Origin: Limnoperna fortunei
Lineage: Eukaryota; Mollusca; Bivalvia; Mytilida; Modiolidae
DNA length: 64,000 bases
Assembly (NCBI GenBank): GCA_944474755.1
Contig: OX104120.1
Coordinates: 18,277,992-18,341,991, forward strand
Direction: 5' to 3'
Of this stretch, positions 38,882-53,800 are shown piece by piece. Every line of letters begins with the position of its first letter. Within the stretch, counting starts at the first letter, position 1. The translations under genes and the position numbers were made by a program. The notes below the pieces were generated by a model that had not been told where the DNA came from, did not search any database, and worked only from the letters and a program-made list of their open reading frames with translations.

Positions 38882-41800
38882 TATTTATAGAGAGTAATAC
38901 AGTTACCCTCTATTATAATAAAAGCAGAGCATGCCATGTACATACAAAGTATAAGCGTCACACACAACCTGATGGTCAAACTTGCATACAATTTTTTAAT
39001 CAACAAGCCAGAGATGTAATGTTTTATACCCCAAATTATTAATTCCGAGAGCATACATTTTATCCCCTGTTTATACATTTTTATTGCACACATTTAAATA
39101 AAGGCTTCTGAACAAGCTTCCTCAACATGTAGATCAATGTTTATTTGACACAATCCAAATACCTGTCATCATAAGGCAAGCCACCAAAATCCACATGTAG
39201 TACCTGCTGGTGACATGCCTCCCAACACTGAGTTTGCAGGTGAGAGTCTCAATGCAGGATTGCCTGTTTTCCTACAGAAGGTTGTGGGTTTTCTCCAAAT
39301 ACTGTGGCTTCCTTCACCAGTAGAAACTATATGGATGCTATGATTAAATTACTGAAAATTGATTTAACTAACTGCCAAACAAACAAAAACAAAATAGTTA
39401 TTGGAGGAATCTTACCACAATGGTTTAAGTCCTTGTCTTTGGGATACAAGCCACATTCCTCTCAACACATTATCAGAGGCTGTTACGGTCTGGTCTTTAG
39501 TTGAGTAGCCATTGCTGTCTTCCACCAGTAAAAGGTTATTTACATTATCTATTAAATACAAGACAATCAATTGATAACTGTTATTCCTTTTGTAATTTGA
39601 TTCTGTTAAATATTCAGCTGCCATTAATTTACAAGTTGTTACAAATGGATTGGTCTTATACTGTGTTCTGGATAACTTACATGTATGTTAAAAACAAAAA
39701 ATTATATCTTCAGATTCCCAGATGTCTGCTTAAAGAAAATTACAGTATCACTCAGTACTACAAATTTCTGATGCAATAATACTTACAATATTAAGCTACA
39801 ACAAAACAAGAAAATAGTGAATAAAGTTCTTTTTAAAAGATTGTTTGAAGTACTGACTCAAATTTGTCCAACAAGTAAATCTTTAAAATATCTTCATTTA
39901 AATCACACAAAAAATAGTAGATAGGTGTCCCATTAACTTTATATTCTGTTTTAGGGCATTTTTTGAATACTTATGTTGTTATTGCTATATTGGCATACTT
40001 GCCAACATATTTTGGTAGAATTCCTGATAATTTTGGCAAGGGGTCAAGGGACCACTAAAGGTCCCAAATGTGTCTACGGTTTTCCCTGGTGGGTGGCTCC
40101 AAAAACCAATTTTAGAATATATCTAGGTTATTTGAAGGGTCTCTAGAGTGCAAATATTTATGGAATAAGTTTTTTGAGCTGACTTACACTTTAAATTTGT
40201 TAATTCTTGATTAGAAAAGGCAGTTTTAACCCAATTTTAAATTAAATTTAGACTTTTTTTCTTAAAAACAAAGAAACCTGGAGATTCCAACGACCTTCCA
40301 GGTAGCATGGGTAAAAGATTCCAGAGCCTCTGGGCAAAATCCTGAGCATTGGCATGTATGTATTGGTAAAAAAATACTGAATAATGAACATTTTAGAGAT
40401 TTCTGATCTATAAGGCAAACAAGATTTTTGTCTATTCTGCGAGTTATATGACAAACAAATTATGAAGAGACCCCCACCACCCCAAAAACTAGAGGCTCCC
40501 AGGAGCCTGTAATCGCTCACCTGGAACCCAAATGACTTCAACTATTTTTAAATTTTTCAAATTTACAGTTTCAGTCTATAGTAGTATAGTTGTTATAGCT
40601 TTTAAGTTACTGTAACCTGACATCAGACAATTTCTGAAAATTAAATGGTTCGTAGGCCTTGTCCTTTAGGGTAATTTAGAAATTTACAGTTTTACTCTAG
40701 GTGTGTTATAGACTAATTTATAATACAAAAACTGATCATTTGTCCAAATTCATAATTAAAGGGCAATAACTCCTATAAAGAGTCATGCAATTTTGGACTA
40801 AGCAATCATTTGTAGGCCTTGCTTTGCTGATCATATGCGCAATTTACAGTTTCATTCTAGTTCTTATAGTTTTCAAGTTACAGGACAAAAGAAGAAAATT
40901 TTATTCAAAAGAAAATTGTCATGGTTTTTCACTATAGCTATTATATATTTTTGAGATAATGATCAAAAAGTGTGTTGACACCCATGTTCTATTTTTAGTA
41001 ACAGTGGCCATCTTTGTCTGTTGATAAGCACCCTGGGTATAAATTTGAAACTAGGAACCCTTAGGATGATTGTGGCCATTTAGTTTGAAAAAAATTGGGC
41101 CAGTGGTTTCAGAGGAGAAGATTTTTGATAGCAAAAGCCCACACTGACCTTTGGTCCAGGTGAGCTAAAAAGACCACATTTATAGTATGCCTATAGTACC
41201 CAATTTAACATTTTGTTAACACTATTATTTATTGAAAGCAATCCACTGCATAACATAAAACTTACTGGCAGAAATGTCAGTACATTGTCCAATTGTCGGA
41301 ACGTAGGAACATTTCTGATCCTGTGGAGCACACACACAATGGCCTTCACATGACATTGCGTTACAGCGCCTGATCAAATCCAGTGCTCCACCTGGTACTC
41401 TTTTAAATGCAGAATGGATCAGATTACTTCTTAGTCCAACCTGTAAAAAATTACCAGATTATACTTCTTTGTCCTGGAAAATAGATTTATTTTGTTCTCA
41501 ATATTACCAGCTAAACATATTACCTACAAAAGACTTATTCCAGAAACATCATGTCCATGAATGAAAATCAAAATAATAATGTTGAAAATAATCAGAAAAA
41601 ACTTACCCCATTGACAGCCCATACAGTTATAAACAGGGTATTATAGTTCAACAAACTTTCTGTGTCCACTGTAAATTGTTGAACATACCCTTCATCACCA
41701 TGGTTGGTGTTGGTTGTTGTATGTGAGTATCTCTTGGACTCTTCCTAATAATAATACAGATTTATAAATCTCAGAAACAAGTTTCCCAGGTAATACTCCT

Positions 41801-44800
41801 ACCTATAATGAAGTCTGTTCATATATAAACTGATTTTGCAAAAAAAAAAATGAAGCGTATTTTGTAATTTAGAATTATATTAAGCTATAACAGACAAATA
41901 GATAGACCATTAGTTAGAATTTTGGAAAAAGAAACTTTCTAGAATCATCCATTCCAAGTTCAGTTCCAACAAGCCCAATGATTTACAAATTATTTAGTCA
42001 AATAAGTTTAATCTGCACATTTAGAACAAGTATTACATAGCTAATAAAATTTAGATCTGAAAATTACTTGTCTTTTATAACCATTAGTTGTTTATTCTTT
42101 TACTCAACTATCATAACAAAACCTGAATAGTCTATTAATTTTTGTATACCAAAGCAAGGTATTCCAGGATTAAATAATCTAATACACTGTAGTTGTACCA
42201 ATTAAATAACAGAAATTAATGGATGTGCACAGTTTTAACTATCTGTACCTTGTTTAAATCATTTCCCATATATGTTGATCCAATATGAACTCTATAATGG
42301 TCAATATTAGAATGAACATCACTAAATCCAAGCCATGCTAGATACAAAGCATTTCTAGACCATGTCATCCAGCCATTTGAATTTCGAGCAAGTTCAGGAT
42401 CAACAGCATGGTCTGTTTGTATGGCAAACATTCCTGTATCATTACAAAGATTTTATTATGTATCCATTCATTTTTAATATTATGCTTTAATGCATCAAAC
42501 TGATTTATGATCAATTTTAGTTATATTGTACAATATTTTTTTAGGAATAAAAGGTCACTCTTAAGGCTTTGTTTTATCTTTAAATGTTTTTACCATCAAA
42601 CACCTTAAGCAAGACTTAATATTTTGATGTACAGGGGTATAACATGGAACAGTTCAAAACAAAGATGTGGACCAAGGCTGAACAAAACCAGAAAACAGCT
42701 ATTTTTTTGTCCTTTAAGTTAGAGTAGATTGTTTGTTTGTTTGTTTGAATGGTGTTTAATGCCACTTTCAGCAATTTTTCAGCTATATCATGGCATCCAG
42801 TTTTTATTGGGGTAGGAAGCTGGAGTACCCACAGAGAACCCCAGACCTGTTGTAGGAAAACCGGCAATCCTTGTCAATTTAGGTTGAAGTCTAGTACACC
42901 CTGCCTGCAGTGAGACTCGAACCTGCAATTTCAGTGTTCACAGACCAAGTAATCAATAGTAGACTAACTACCTTTAGCGATAGCGGGATATAAAATACAA
43001 GCATAAAGGTCCACCCCATGTATAAATGTGTACAACACCAACAAGAGTTATGTTTTAAAGATACCCTATGATGTACTACATGTAGTTGTATAGATCTTTT
43101 AAACTTAATTTACAAGATATCAACATTACACAATATGCCACCTCATCATGTAAAAAGTTACACTATCATAAAAAATCATATTTTGTATACACCGAAGACC
43201 CTAATCAACATACCTCTGGAGGGTGGTGTACTGTCAACAAACATTCCAGGTGATGTACTAGTTGTACAGATCTCTGCACTGTTACAGGATATCAATGTGA
43301 CATAATATGTCACGCCATCATGTAAGTCTAATCCAGTGAATACATAGGACCGGGCAATACCGTTCACCTAAAAATAGACAGTTAAGATAACTTACCAATT
43401 ATATTCATTTCTTTGAATGATCTCTTCATCTAAAAGTGTGATCATATAAGACAGATTTTGGACTATGAGTTCGATTTTCACTTCAAATGGTATTTCTTTG
43501 CTCATTTGAAATATTATACAATTAATTACTTTGATAAAGGTCGCTATCAGGATTTATTAGCCAGAGAAAATGTAATATTCACTGAGCCGCTAGGGGACGT
43601 GAATATACATTTTTGAGGGCTGATTTATCGTGACCCAAAAGATATTTTTAGACCAATAAAAAACACACAAAATTCTATTCATGTAATAATACAAATTGCT
43701 ATTCCTGTGAATACATTGGACCAGCTAATATCATTCAATGTGAATACATTTTAGAATTACTATTCATAGAATTACTAGCACATTTTGTCAACAGGCATTA
43801 TAATAATATTTTGTTAACTTTGCTTTATTTTTTACACACATCAACTGTTTACTTACAGGCAATGATGACAACATGAACTCCCCTCCAATATGAGACTTTA
43901 TAGATAAATACTGTCTCTTGATAAAAGATTCTGCATCATTTACAGCCCATTCTATTTTCATTGATGTTCTGTATATCTGTGTTAATCCCATAATTCCAAA
44001 GTCCTGTGAGAACATAGGTTGCTTGGTGACAACTGGTGGTGTGTTATCCACTAAAAAGCCATTCGAAAATGACTCTGACCACAAGCCTATAAAATTAAAT
44101 ATCATCAGGATTACTAAAATACATGTTAACTTGAAAAAAAATTGCATGTTTAATCAAAATGTTTCATGCATGTGCTTATATTTTGTCTGAAACAGAATTG
44201 TAAAACTGATAAAGAAAGCATCGAAATAAATTAACATGTTTTTAGTAAATTTACATTGGAATGCAAATTTTTAATATTTCCACAGCTATTAAATGAAAAA
44301 AGAAAAGAAAATGTGTCTCTGTGACATATATTGGCACATACTAGTAAACCTCACACACACTCCTAAGTTCACTCAATCATAAAATATTTGGCACAACCCG
44401 ACATAACTTTGCCAATAAAGAGATCCCGTCCATTTTGTAACTGTGTATCAAGATTTATGAAGATGTGGAGCCATTTTTATTTTAAAAAAAAGGTTCAATG
44501 CAAAGGTAAACCTTAGGCGGGACTCACTACAAATCTAATTCCCTTAACTTTCAAATAAAAATGAACAAGAAAGTAAAAAAATAATTTGGTATAACTAATT
44601 ACCAGCTTTATTGTAGGCTCTGACAGTAACATAAATCCTCTTATTTACAGGAAGGCCAAGAGTGGCATTATATAGAGAGGCTGTGTCTGTCAAGTGGAGT
44701 TGTGTTTCAGGTACAATGTTACTACCACCCTTTGTGGTACCAGCCCTCCAGACATACCTCTCCAGACCAGACTGGGGATCATCAAATCCATACCATTTAG

Positions 44801-47800
44801 AAGATATGTATGTTCTACAATGCAATAAAGACGTTTTTAAATTCATTGTTTCTTTAATTACATTGCTCTCTACTATATTAGCAGAATTTTAATATCATTA
44901 TTTTGATTTTCAAAAAATCATTAGTGAACACAAAAATTTGAAGCCAGTGATAACTTTTTTAAAATAACAAAATGTACTTCTGTGAATGTATATTGAAAAT
45001 TTCAATGTCTTTTGTGTTGTTTTTTCTGCTTCAGGCATACTATGCTTACCTGAAGTCATATATATGAATTAATTATATTATGTAATTTCTGGTTTATCCT
45101 CCAAATTACATACAATATTACATCTGTTAACAATTCAATGTTGTATGTCTTATCCAAAATACTACATGTACAACTTTCAAAGCATGAGAGACAGAAAAAA
45201 CTAACCTTTTTACAAAAGAATGCTTGTTACATCATTATTTCCAAAAAAGGAAATATTAAAGACCTAATATAAAATGCACAACTGACTATACTGTACATCA
45301 GTTATTGATGAAGATTTTTAGAAGAATCAAGCTGACAAAAAGGCATCGAATAATGTTTATCCCATTTATTGTATTTGCCCTAATATCCCCTTTAGAAAGT
45401 GAACAGTAAAAAAATAGCAGAATTCTAGAAACATGTTGGTCCAATGTCAAAGATTTTAGAGAAAAGTCCCAAGTCCCAAGTCCCATGCAAGCCATTAGAA
45501 AACAGAGATATGGACTATGTCTGTAAGACAACACATATACTGACTCGAAATAAAAATAAGTTAACTTTTTAAAAACTTTTCCACAAATAACATTGAACAT
45601 CCACTAAGTCTATTTTATTTGCTCTAATAGGCAAATAGGATAAGACAAGTTAGGCAAACTTATGAAGTCTTCTCCAGTATACAGCAGCATACATAGTAAT
45701 ACAATACTTCCACTAAGTCATTTTTTTTTCTATGGTGGACATAATCACAACCAAAGCATAATTTAAACAGGTTAAATTAACTACAATGCTATAACTTCTG
45801 AGACCATTTGCAATCTTGATGGAGATAAAAAAATCGAAGGAGCTACATCATTAAGGCTACAAGTTCACAATGCAACCAAAAACTTTCAAAGTGTTGGAAG
45901 AATTCAGTTTTTGGTGATCTGACAATCCTGCTCCAACAGCCTATCTGAGAAGAGAATTACTATAATTACAAATATTCTTTATTTAATTAAATTATTGTCT
46001 CATAAAAATTTATTTCAAACTAAAGTCCAAAGTTTAACATCGCTCACAAGATTAGGATTTCAAACAGTAAAATAAAAAAAATTTGGACAACTTTCCGGAG
46101 ACGGCAATTGGTAAAATTTTCATTTTTCATTTTCATTTCACAAAGTATGTGCTGTAAGGTCTGTCGAAAAAAAAATGATTTGGCGAAGCCTAAGAATAAT
46201 GTTATAAATGAATATAAAAACTTACATCATAGACTGGTATTCTGTATCATAAAATCCCACCCCATCTTGTACTGCTCCAACCGTTGGAGGACTGTTATCT
46301 ATAATAACACCGTCTGATGTTACTGATGTACACATGTAGGCTGTATTACAGGCGGTTACAGTTATGTAATATCTAAGTCCTGACCCAAGATGGATGTTCT
46401 TCAGTGTAAACGCTACAATAATTTGTAAAAATTGGTATCAAAATATATTAATTTATCCTGATTCACATTTGTTGGCCTTCATTACATTCATGTCCTGTCT
46501 TTCTTCAGAAAAGAGCTAAACCCCTTGCAACACCTGAAGTTAATCAATATAATTAGATCTGCTTGCATAAAAAATGTATTAAAAAAACTAATATCAGACA
46601 CAAATGAATTTGTTGATGCAAATATAATTATTAGGGCCATGCCACATAGTGGCAGATGTGGTGTGTGGGTAGATAATATCAAGACGATGTGTTGACCTTG
46701 AACTTTGACATCAAGGTCATCAGGGCCCACAGAGATGGAAACCATCACACTGATATCTAGTTATTTCTCACTTATACTGCAATACTTGTTAAACACTATG
46801 CAAAGTTTTATATTTCAAAATACGATAATAAATAAATATAGGATCTTACATTGGTACGAGTGGATTATCGGTTTTCTCTAATCGAGATATCAAGATAGTT
46901 GAAATCCGATAATCCAAGAGTACCAATGTAAGATTCTGTTTCTCTAATTTTATGAAGTAGTAAATTTACTCAACCAAGTACAAATTCTCCCAACCCCAAT
47001 TTTACGTTCATGACTTGAATACGCGGTAAAAGGATGGTGTTTTGTTTATGACATCATGAGTTCTGATTGTGACGTTAATATTTTTAACCAATCAACTTCT
47101 GAGAACAACAAATTCACTAGTGACAAAAACTATATTTTCCACACCGGTCAAACGGTTGAAATATTACGTTAAAATTAACAGAATGTGGCCTTACAAGATG
47201 GATGCAACAGCTTCTTAAATAAAAAAAAATTAGCTACAAGATGTGAAGACAATGAACAGAAATAATATCAAGTTATGTTTCATGTGATCAAGGACCATAA
47301 GTCCTTCATGACCAAAGGTAGATAACACATTATTTTAGTAAGTTAAAAATAACAATTGATCAAGAACCAAAACTTCTAGATTGTGAAATTATCAATAAAA
47401 CTCATTTATTATTAGCAATAATGTGCATAAATGTTTGAAGAATAACAGGACAGACATCAAATTCAATAAATTTGTTTATATATTGGTACATCTTGCCCAA
47501 ATGACCCTATTTTTCTAATTAATTGTAAGACCAAAGTTAACCTATATTTTACATCTGATGAATAATTGTTCATGCACTTAACAAACAAATATACAACAAA
47601 ATAATGACTATAGTTTTCTATTGTGACTGGTATTTATATAGTCATAAATGATGTTTAACAAATTAAATAATTCATTTTGAATTTTTCTGGAAAATATCAT
47701 TTTTAGTAGATCCTTATTGTTTAATATATGATTAAAAATATTCTATGGTGGGCAAATTTGTCATAAATAAAATTACTAATACAAATATAAATAACATCAA

Positions 47801-50800
47801 AAATTTTTTTGTATTTTTTATAAAACTGGCATTTACAGGTATGTTAACTGTGTGTTTGATTTACTTGGCTGCTGATTGTACTGCAGACTAATCCTCAGAA
47901 GACGGGGGAAGTTTATGTCGTCATTGTAGCAAAGTTTTAGTCCACTTAATCTTATTCTGTTTCATTAAAAAATCAAACAAAGAAAAAAATAATAAAGAAT
48001 AAAGCCTACCTTTCGGTGACTTGATCAAAAGAAATCATTTAGCTACATTTTAGTAAAACCAAATGACAATATAATAATAACTAGATATTAGTAAGATGGT
48101 ATCCATCTCTATTGGCTCTGCCGACCATGAGGTCAAAGTTCAAGGTCAAAGGTCATCAACCATAGTATGCAACACATCTTCTTGATATTATCTACCCACA
48201 TACCAAATATCAAAAGCCTTCCTTTAAAGATAAAAAAGTTATTGGTTGGACATGATCAATATGGACGGACGGACACATGGATGTCCAGACAGACAGACTG
48301 ATCACTATAGGGCGTTCGTCACTAACTGGCAGGGCCCTAATAATTCTAAAAAAGTACGTGTATACCTAAAATTAAAAATTATAAGTTATATTCATGATTG
48401 ACAATAACTCTCATCTGACAGTACATTTGGTTCACAAATTTTGGCAGAAAAGCCATGGCACATATCTTGTGTGCTTAATTTATCATCAACTACTAGTACA
48501 TTAATTTTACCATTAGTTATTCCAACAGCTTGTTCTGGTAATATGTCTTCACACTGAGGACAAGTTCCAACTGACACATAGTACTCTGTTATTGTGGAGT
48601 GTGACTCATGAAATCCTTCCCAACAGGCATTAAGAACTTTGGTCTCAGTCTGGAAGTCAATGTCTTTCAGACTTCCCGTTAACTGAGATACGGCCCCATC
48701 ATACACATGCCCTGCAGTAGGTGGTGTTGTTTCTACTTGAAAAGCCCAGGATGTTGCCAGGGATGACAAGCCAGCTTTGTTAAATGCCTACAAATAGGTA
48801 AACATAACTAAGTCAAAAGGACTGTAAAAAGGCTACTTCATAACAAAATTATCTTAATAGTGATTTTTTCCACACAATTTTTATTACTCGATAAATATTA
48901 ATTTCACCAAAGCAGTACTAAATGATAATAATAAATACCTCTGTTTGCAAACTTCAGAAGTGATACAAAAAAAGGTAATGTTTTTATTAACATCCTTCCC
49001 AATTAGTGCTTCCATGATTCAACAACTTTATACTGGCCAGACAATAACAACATACTTAGGCCATAAATAAAAAATATACAAGATTCTCATCTGCACCTGT
49101 CATGATTTTTTTTTAATTTCTAAAATTAGATATTGAAAACATATCACCAATGTATATTCTGGAAATCTCGGTATTGTGTGAGATTTCAATTGTGTAATAT
49201 TCAATTTTCAGGTAACTTCAATTGATTCTTATGTTAAAAAGAAAACATGCCTTAGCTGTTATTTTTAAAATATGGCCCCCTCCCCAATAGCATTGCTATT
49301 TTATTATGACTTACAGCTGCCTCATATTTATTATCAACAAACTTCCAACAGTAATGTTGTAGTACTGGTTTCCTTGTAATTTCAGACAACCTGACATTCA
49401 TGTTGTAGCAATGGTGTCCTCATATTCATTACCAACAACTTACCCTGACATTAATATAATAGTAATGACCATCTTTCAGATCTAGAGGATTGTTTTCATC
49501 GGTCTCTCCACATTCCTCACCAACAACCTTGACATACGGCATCATATCTGTGTAGCCTGGTTCTGATCCAATGGACCACATGTAATAGTCTATACCACTC
49601 TCAAGGTCCGTAAAAACATCTTTCCAACTGAAATATAAATGAACTTAGTATCAAAGCATCACACATAAAATAATACCAAAAATACTATAAACAAGTTAGT
49701 TCCCATTTTTCACCAATGTTGTTACTTGTCTATACAGGTGAATACATCTTAATCAAGCCTGGCTAGTGACAATTTTTTGATCCCTTAATCACAGAAAACT
49801 GACTTCCTTACACAGTAGAGTAATTTAGGAGCTAGATTTAAGTTCGTCATAGAGCTAGAATAGTGTCATGATATCAATTAAAATGGTATGTGTTCAAAGC
49901 CTTTATAATATTTAATCATTTTCTGTTCAGTTTTTTTGTGTTTAGTTGAATTGTGAGGTTTTTGATAACAGATCTAACAATAATTCTTATATCAAAGATA
50001 CAAAAAATATTTATTCACAAATCATAATGGTAACTATGGAACCATACTTGAAGGGTTGACAGTGCTCAACACACAGTGCTTTCCAACCTGGGTGGGGATA
50101 TGGGATGCCCACTCACTGAGGTATTGTCCAGTCAAAATACAATGTAGTGAAAGACCTGTTTGGAGAGTGCCAAGCTCCTTGCATTATAAAAACCCTTATT
50201 GCAGATATTGATATGAGTAGGATCATTTTAGTCTTGATCTACAAAAGGCTAAAATACCCATACTCCTTACTTTAATTGTGGCATTCAAAACTGAATGCTC
50301 TCTGGTCCATTATTACTGAAATTACTGGTTACTTGTTTTTGTTTGTTGTTTGTAAGTCTGTCAATCAATCAATCAACTAATCAGAATAACAAAAAATATT
50401 TAGCTGTACACTGCATTTTGTTTTGTGAATCAACATTTTTAAAATATATTAAACTTACCAAGGATTAATTTCAGTCCTGGATGTTATGTGGCGGTTGGAA
50501 ATTGTTATTGGTTTATTAGATCTAGCAGGTGGTGTAGCATCAACCGTAATAGCTTCTGACACAGCTATAGTTGTTCTATTGGCGAAATCAACAGCTATGA
50601 AAACAAATATAATATAAATAGTTATTTTTATCAATATCTTACTAGAAATTGATGCACATGTCATAAAATTAATATATATGGAAAAAACTAGATTTTTACA
50701 TTCAATTTACTTGCACAGTGCATATATTAATTTTCAGATCTCAACAAGACACATTGTCGTACATTCAAAGGTCTACAGCCCAATTACCAATACATTAAGC

Positions 50801-53800
50801 CTGGTATATGTATCATTAATTTTTAAATCTATTCAACACCACAATTAACAACATGCATTTAATACTTATGAATGAGTGGACTCAACCCACAAAGCTGCTC
50901 AGCTTGTCCAATGTGGCAGATATAGGATGCACCCATATTTTGATGATAGGGGAATAGGGGGGGTCAGGCCATAATACATATATTATTATAGTTTTCAAGA
51001 TAACAACCAAAAGCACAAAAAATGGGTAAGGGCAGTAACTCTTATAAGTAGTCAATTGGCAAGTTCAATCATACTGATTAAATAGGCAATAAAATAGAGA
51101 ACACCAGTTTTGCTGCTTCATGTTTTGTCTGGCTATAACAGTCTTCAAGATATTTGGTTATTTTTTAAAAAAAAAAGATCATTCCAATGTAATAATTCTT
51201 ATTGGACTGTTGATTTCAGCCATATTTGTAGATTAAAATCACTTGCTGATTTTTGCTGTGCACAATTTCTGTCCATATATATATCATATTTACAAAGATA
51301 ATAGGCAAAAACACCCATAATGAGTAAAAAGAATGTTTTAGGGCAAATATGCCTTAAAGGATTGGATATTCAAACACATAATGGAGATAAAATCTTATTA
51401 TTAATTCATATAGAATTGTCTGCCATTTTGTTTACATGGATGGTGGTAGATCTAGACTTTATGAACCCTCCTGCTAGGTTTCTTTATCAGTAAAAGTTCT
51501 CCAGATACCTCCATGTTCTAGTTTCAGCCTTGGCAACCAATTTTATTGTGCAGCTGACTAAATCAATTATTTAAAAAAAAAGTCAACCTAAGGGTTGGGC
51601 CAAGTTTCTTTCTGATTTCCCCATTAGTTTCTTGAAAAAAATGATAATGAAGCAAGCCCAGTGATGACAATAGCTCACATGACCCATAATAAGAGATTAG
51701 CTAAAAAAAGCTTAATGAGAGCTATATGTATTATATGCAACATTACTACTACTGAAACAATCAGTACACCATAGCAGAAGACATTGTTTTAACTTATCTG
51801 GACTTGGTGAATATATTCATGAGACATGTACACTGCTTTACCTGAAAGAAACTAGTAACCTGTGAGCTATTGCTCACTCAGTATAAACCTGCTATTCAGG
51901 TAAACAGCAAGTAGATATGCGAAACACCTGAAATCGGTAAGGTCACATATAAAATTTCAAGTGGTGATAAGTAGTTGTGAAAACTTTCATTTATTGACCA
52001 CTAATTTTAAAAATTGACTATGTTGGCAAACAGGAAGTAGATATGCGACAGACCTGAAATTGGTACTTGCAATATAGAACCATGTAAAATTTCAAGTGGT
52101 TGTGATAAGCAGTTGCTGAGAAAACTGTTACGAAAGTTATGTTGCAGAGTGAAATATGAAATGATGCACCGGGGTAAACCACTATACCCCCTATTCTTCA
52201 AAGTGAGGTATAATAATATGGAAAGCTCCAGCAGAAGTTTTGAGAAATTTACAGTTTAAATACAGAAATACAAATGTTGGTGACAGACAGGCTTATGTAC
52301 ATCACATGTAAATCAATATATCTTACAAAAGTTCAGATGAGGGAGGGGAAATAATCCAATTCAACATAAACAAACATACAAATAGACTTTAGACATAAAA
52401 AGACAAACCCTCCACAACTATATACTATACTAAACTTTACCGTGTCAATCCGACGGGATTTTGACTGTCAAAATTAAAAACTGTTACTGCTTTGGTTGAG
52501 TTTATGATCCTTTTGTAAATCTTTTATTACACTTTTTGAAATCAACAATTATTTTCCACAGCTAAACGGCGTTGTGAAATGCGGCTGAATTTTCATTTTG
52601 GTAGATTGAATTTTAATAGGATGTCAGCCATTTTTGTTTCTAAAGGGGTCTAACGTTCGTTTGCTTTTGTAACGTACAATGGTATTCGGACAAACTGCGA
52701 CACTTTTCCTGCCTCAACTGCAGACGACATTACCCGAAGGTTTTAGAATAGACAACAATGGAATTTTCCTAACGTACACTTCCATTCAAAACAAGGTCAA
52801 AATTTAGTATGGAAAATTGATGTATCAAAATGAAAATTCAGCTGCATTTCAGAACGCCGATTTACTGTGGAAAATTCATGTTGATTTCAAAAAGTGTAAT
52901 AAAAGATTTACAAAAGGATCATAAACTCGACCAAATGCGATAGCAGTTTTTAATTTTGACAGGCAAAATCCCGTCCGATTGACACGGTAAAGTTTAGTAA
53001 AGATATGCTGATTATGGCGTCCTGTTATTGCTGTGTCAGTTCTACTTACCTTTCAGAGTAGCACAATACTGGTACCCATTCTGTGTCAGTTCTACTTACC
53101 TTTCAGAGTAGCACAATACTGGTACCCATTCTGTGTCAGTTCTACTTACCTTTCAGAGTAGCACAATACTGGTACCCATTCTGTGTCAGTTCTACTTACC
53201 TTTCAAAGTAGCACAATACTGGTACCCATTCTGTGTCAGTTCTACTTACCTTTCAGAGTAGCACAATACTGGTACCCATTCTGTGTCAGTTCTACTTACC
53301 TTTCAGAGTAGGACAATACTGGTACCCATTCTGTGTCAGTTCTACTTACCTTTTAGAGTAGGACAATACTGGTACCCATTCTGTGTCAGTTCTACTTACC
53401 TTTCAGAGTAGCACAATACTGGTACCCATTCTGTGTCAGTTCTACTTACCTTTCAGAGTAGCATAATACTGGTACCCATTCTGTGTCAGTTCTACTTACC
53501 TTTCAGAGTAGCACAATACTGGTACCCATTCTGTGTCAGTTCTACTTACCTTTCAGAGTAGCACAATACTGGTACCCATTCTGTGTCAGTTCTACTTACC
53601 TTTCAGAGTAGCATAATACTGGTACCCATTCTGGAGATTAAGCCGATGTAAAGCCTTGTGTTGTACAACTCCTACATTCTCAAATGCATGCACATCATTT
53701 CCTTCCCTGGTAGTACCTGAAAATACACCAGTAACTTTCAATAAAAAAGCTAAACTCAGCATAAAATCCTAAAAAGCAATTTAATTGAACAAACCTATTT

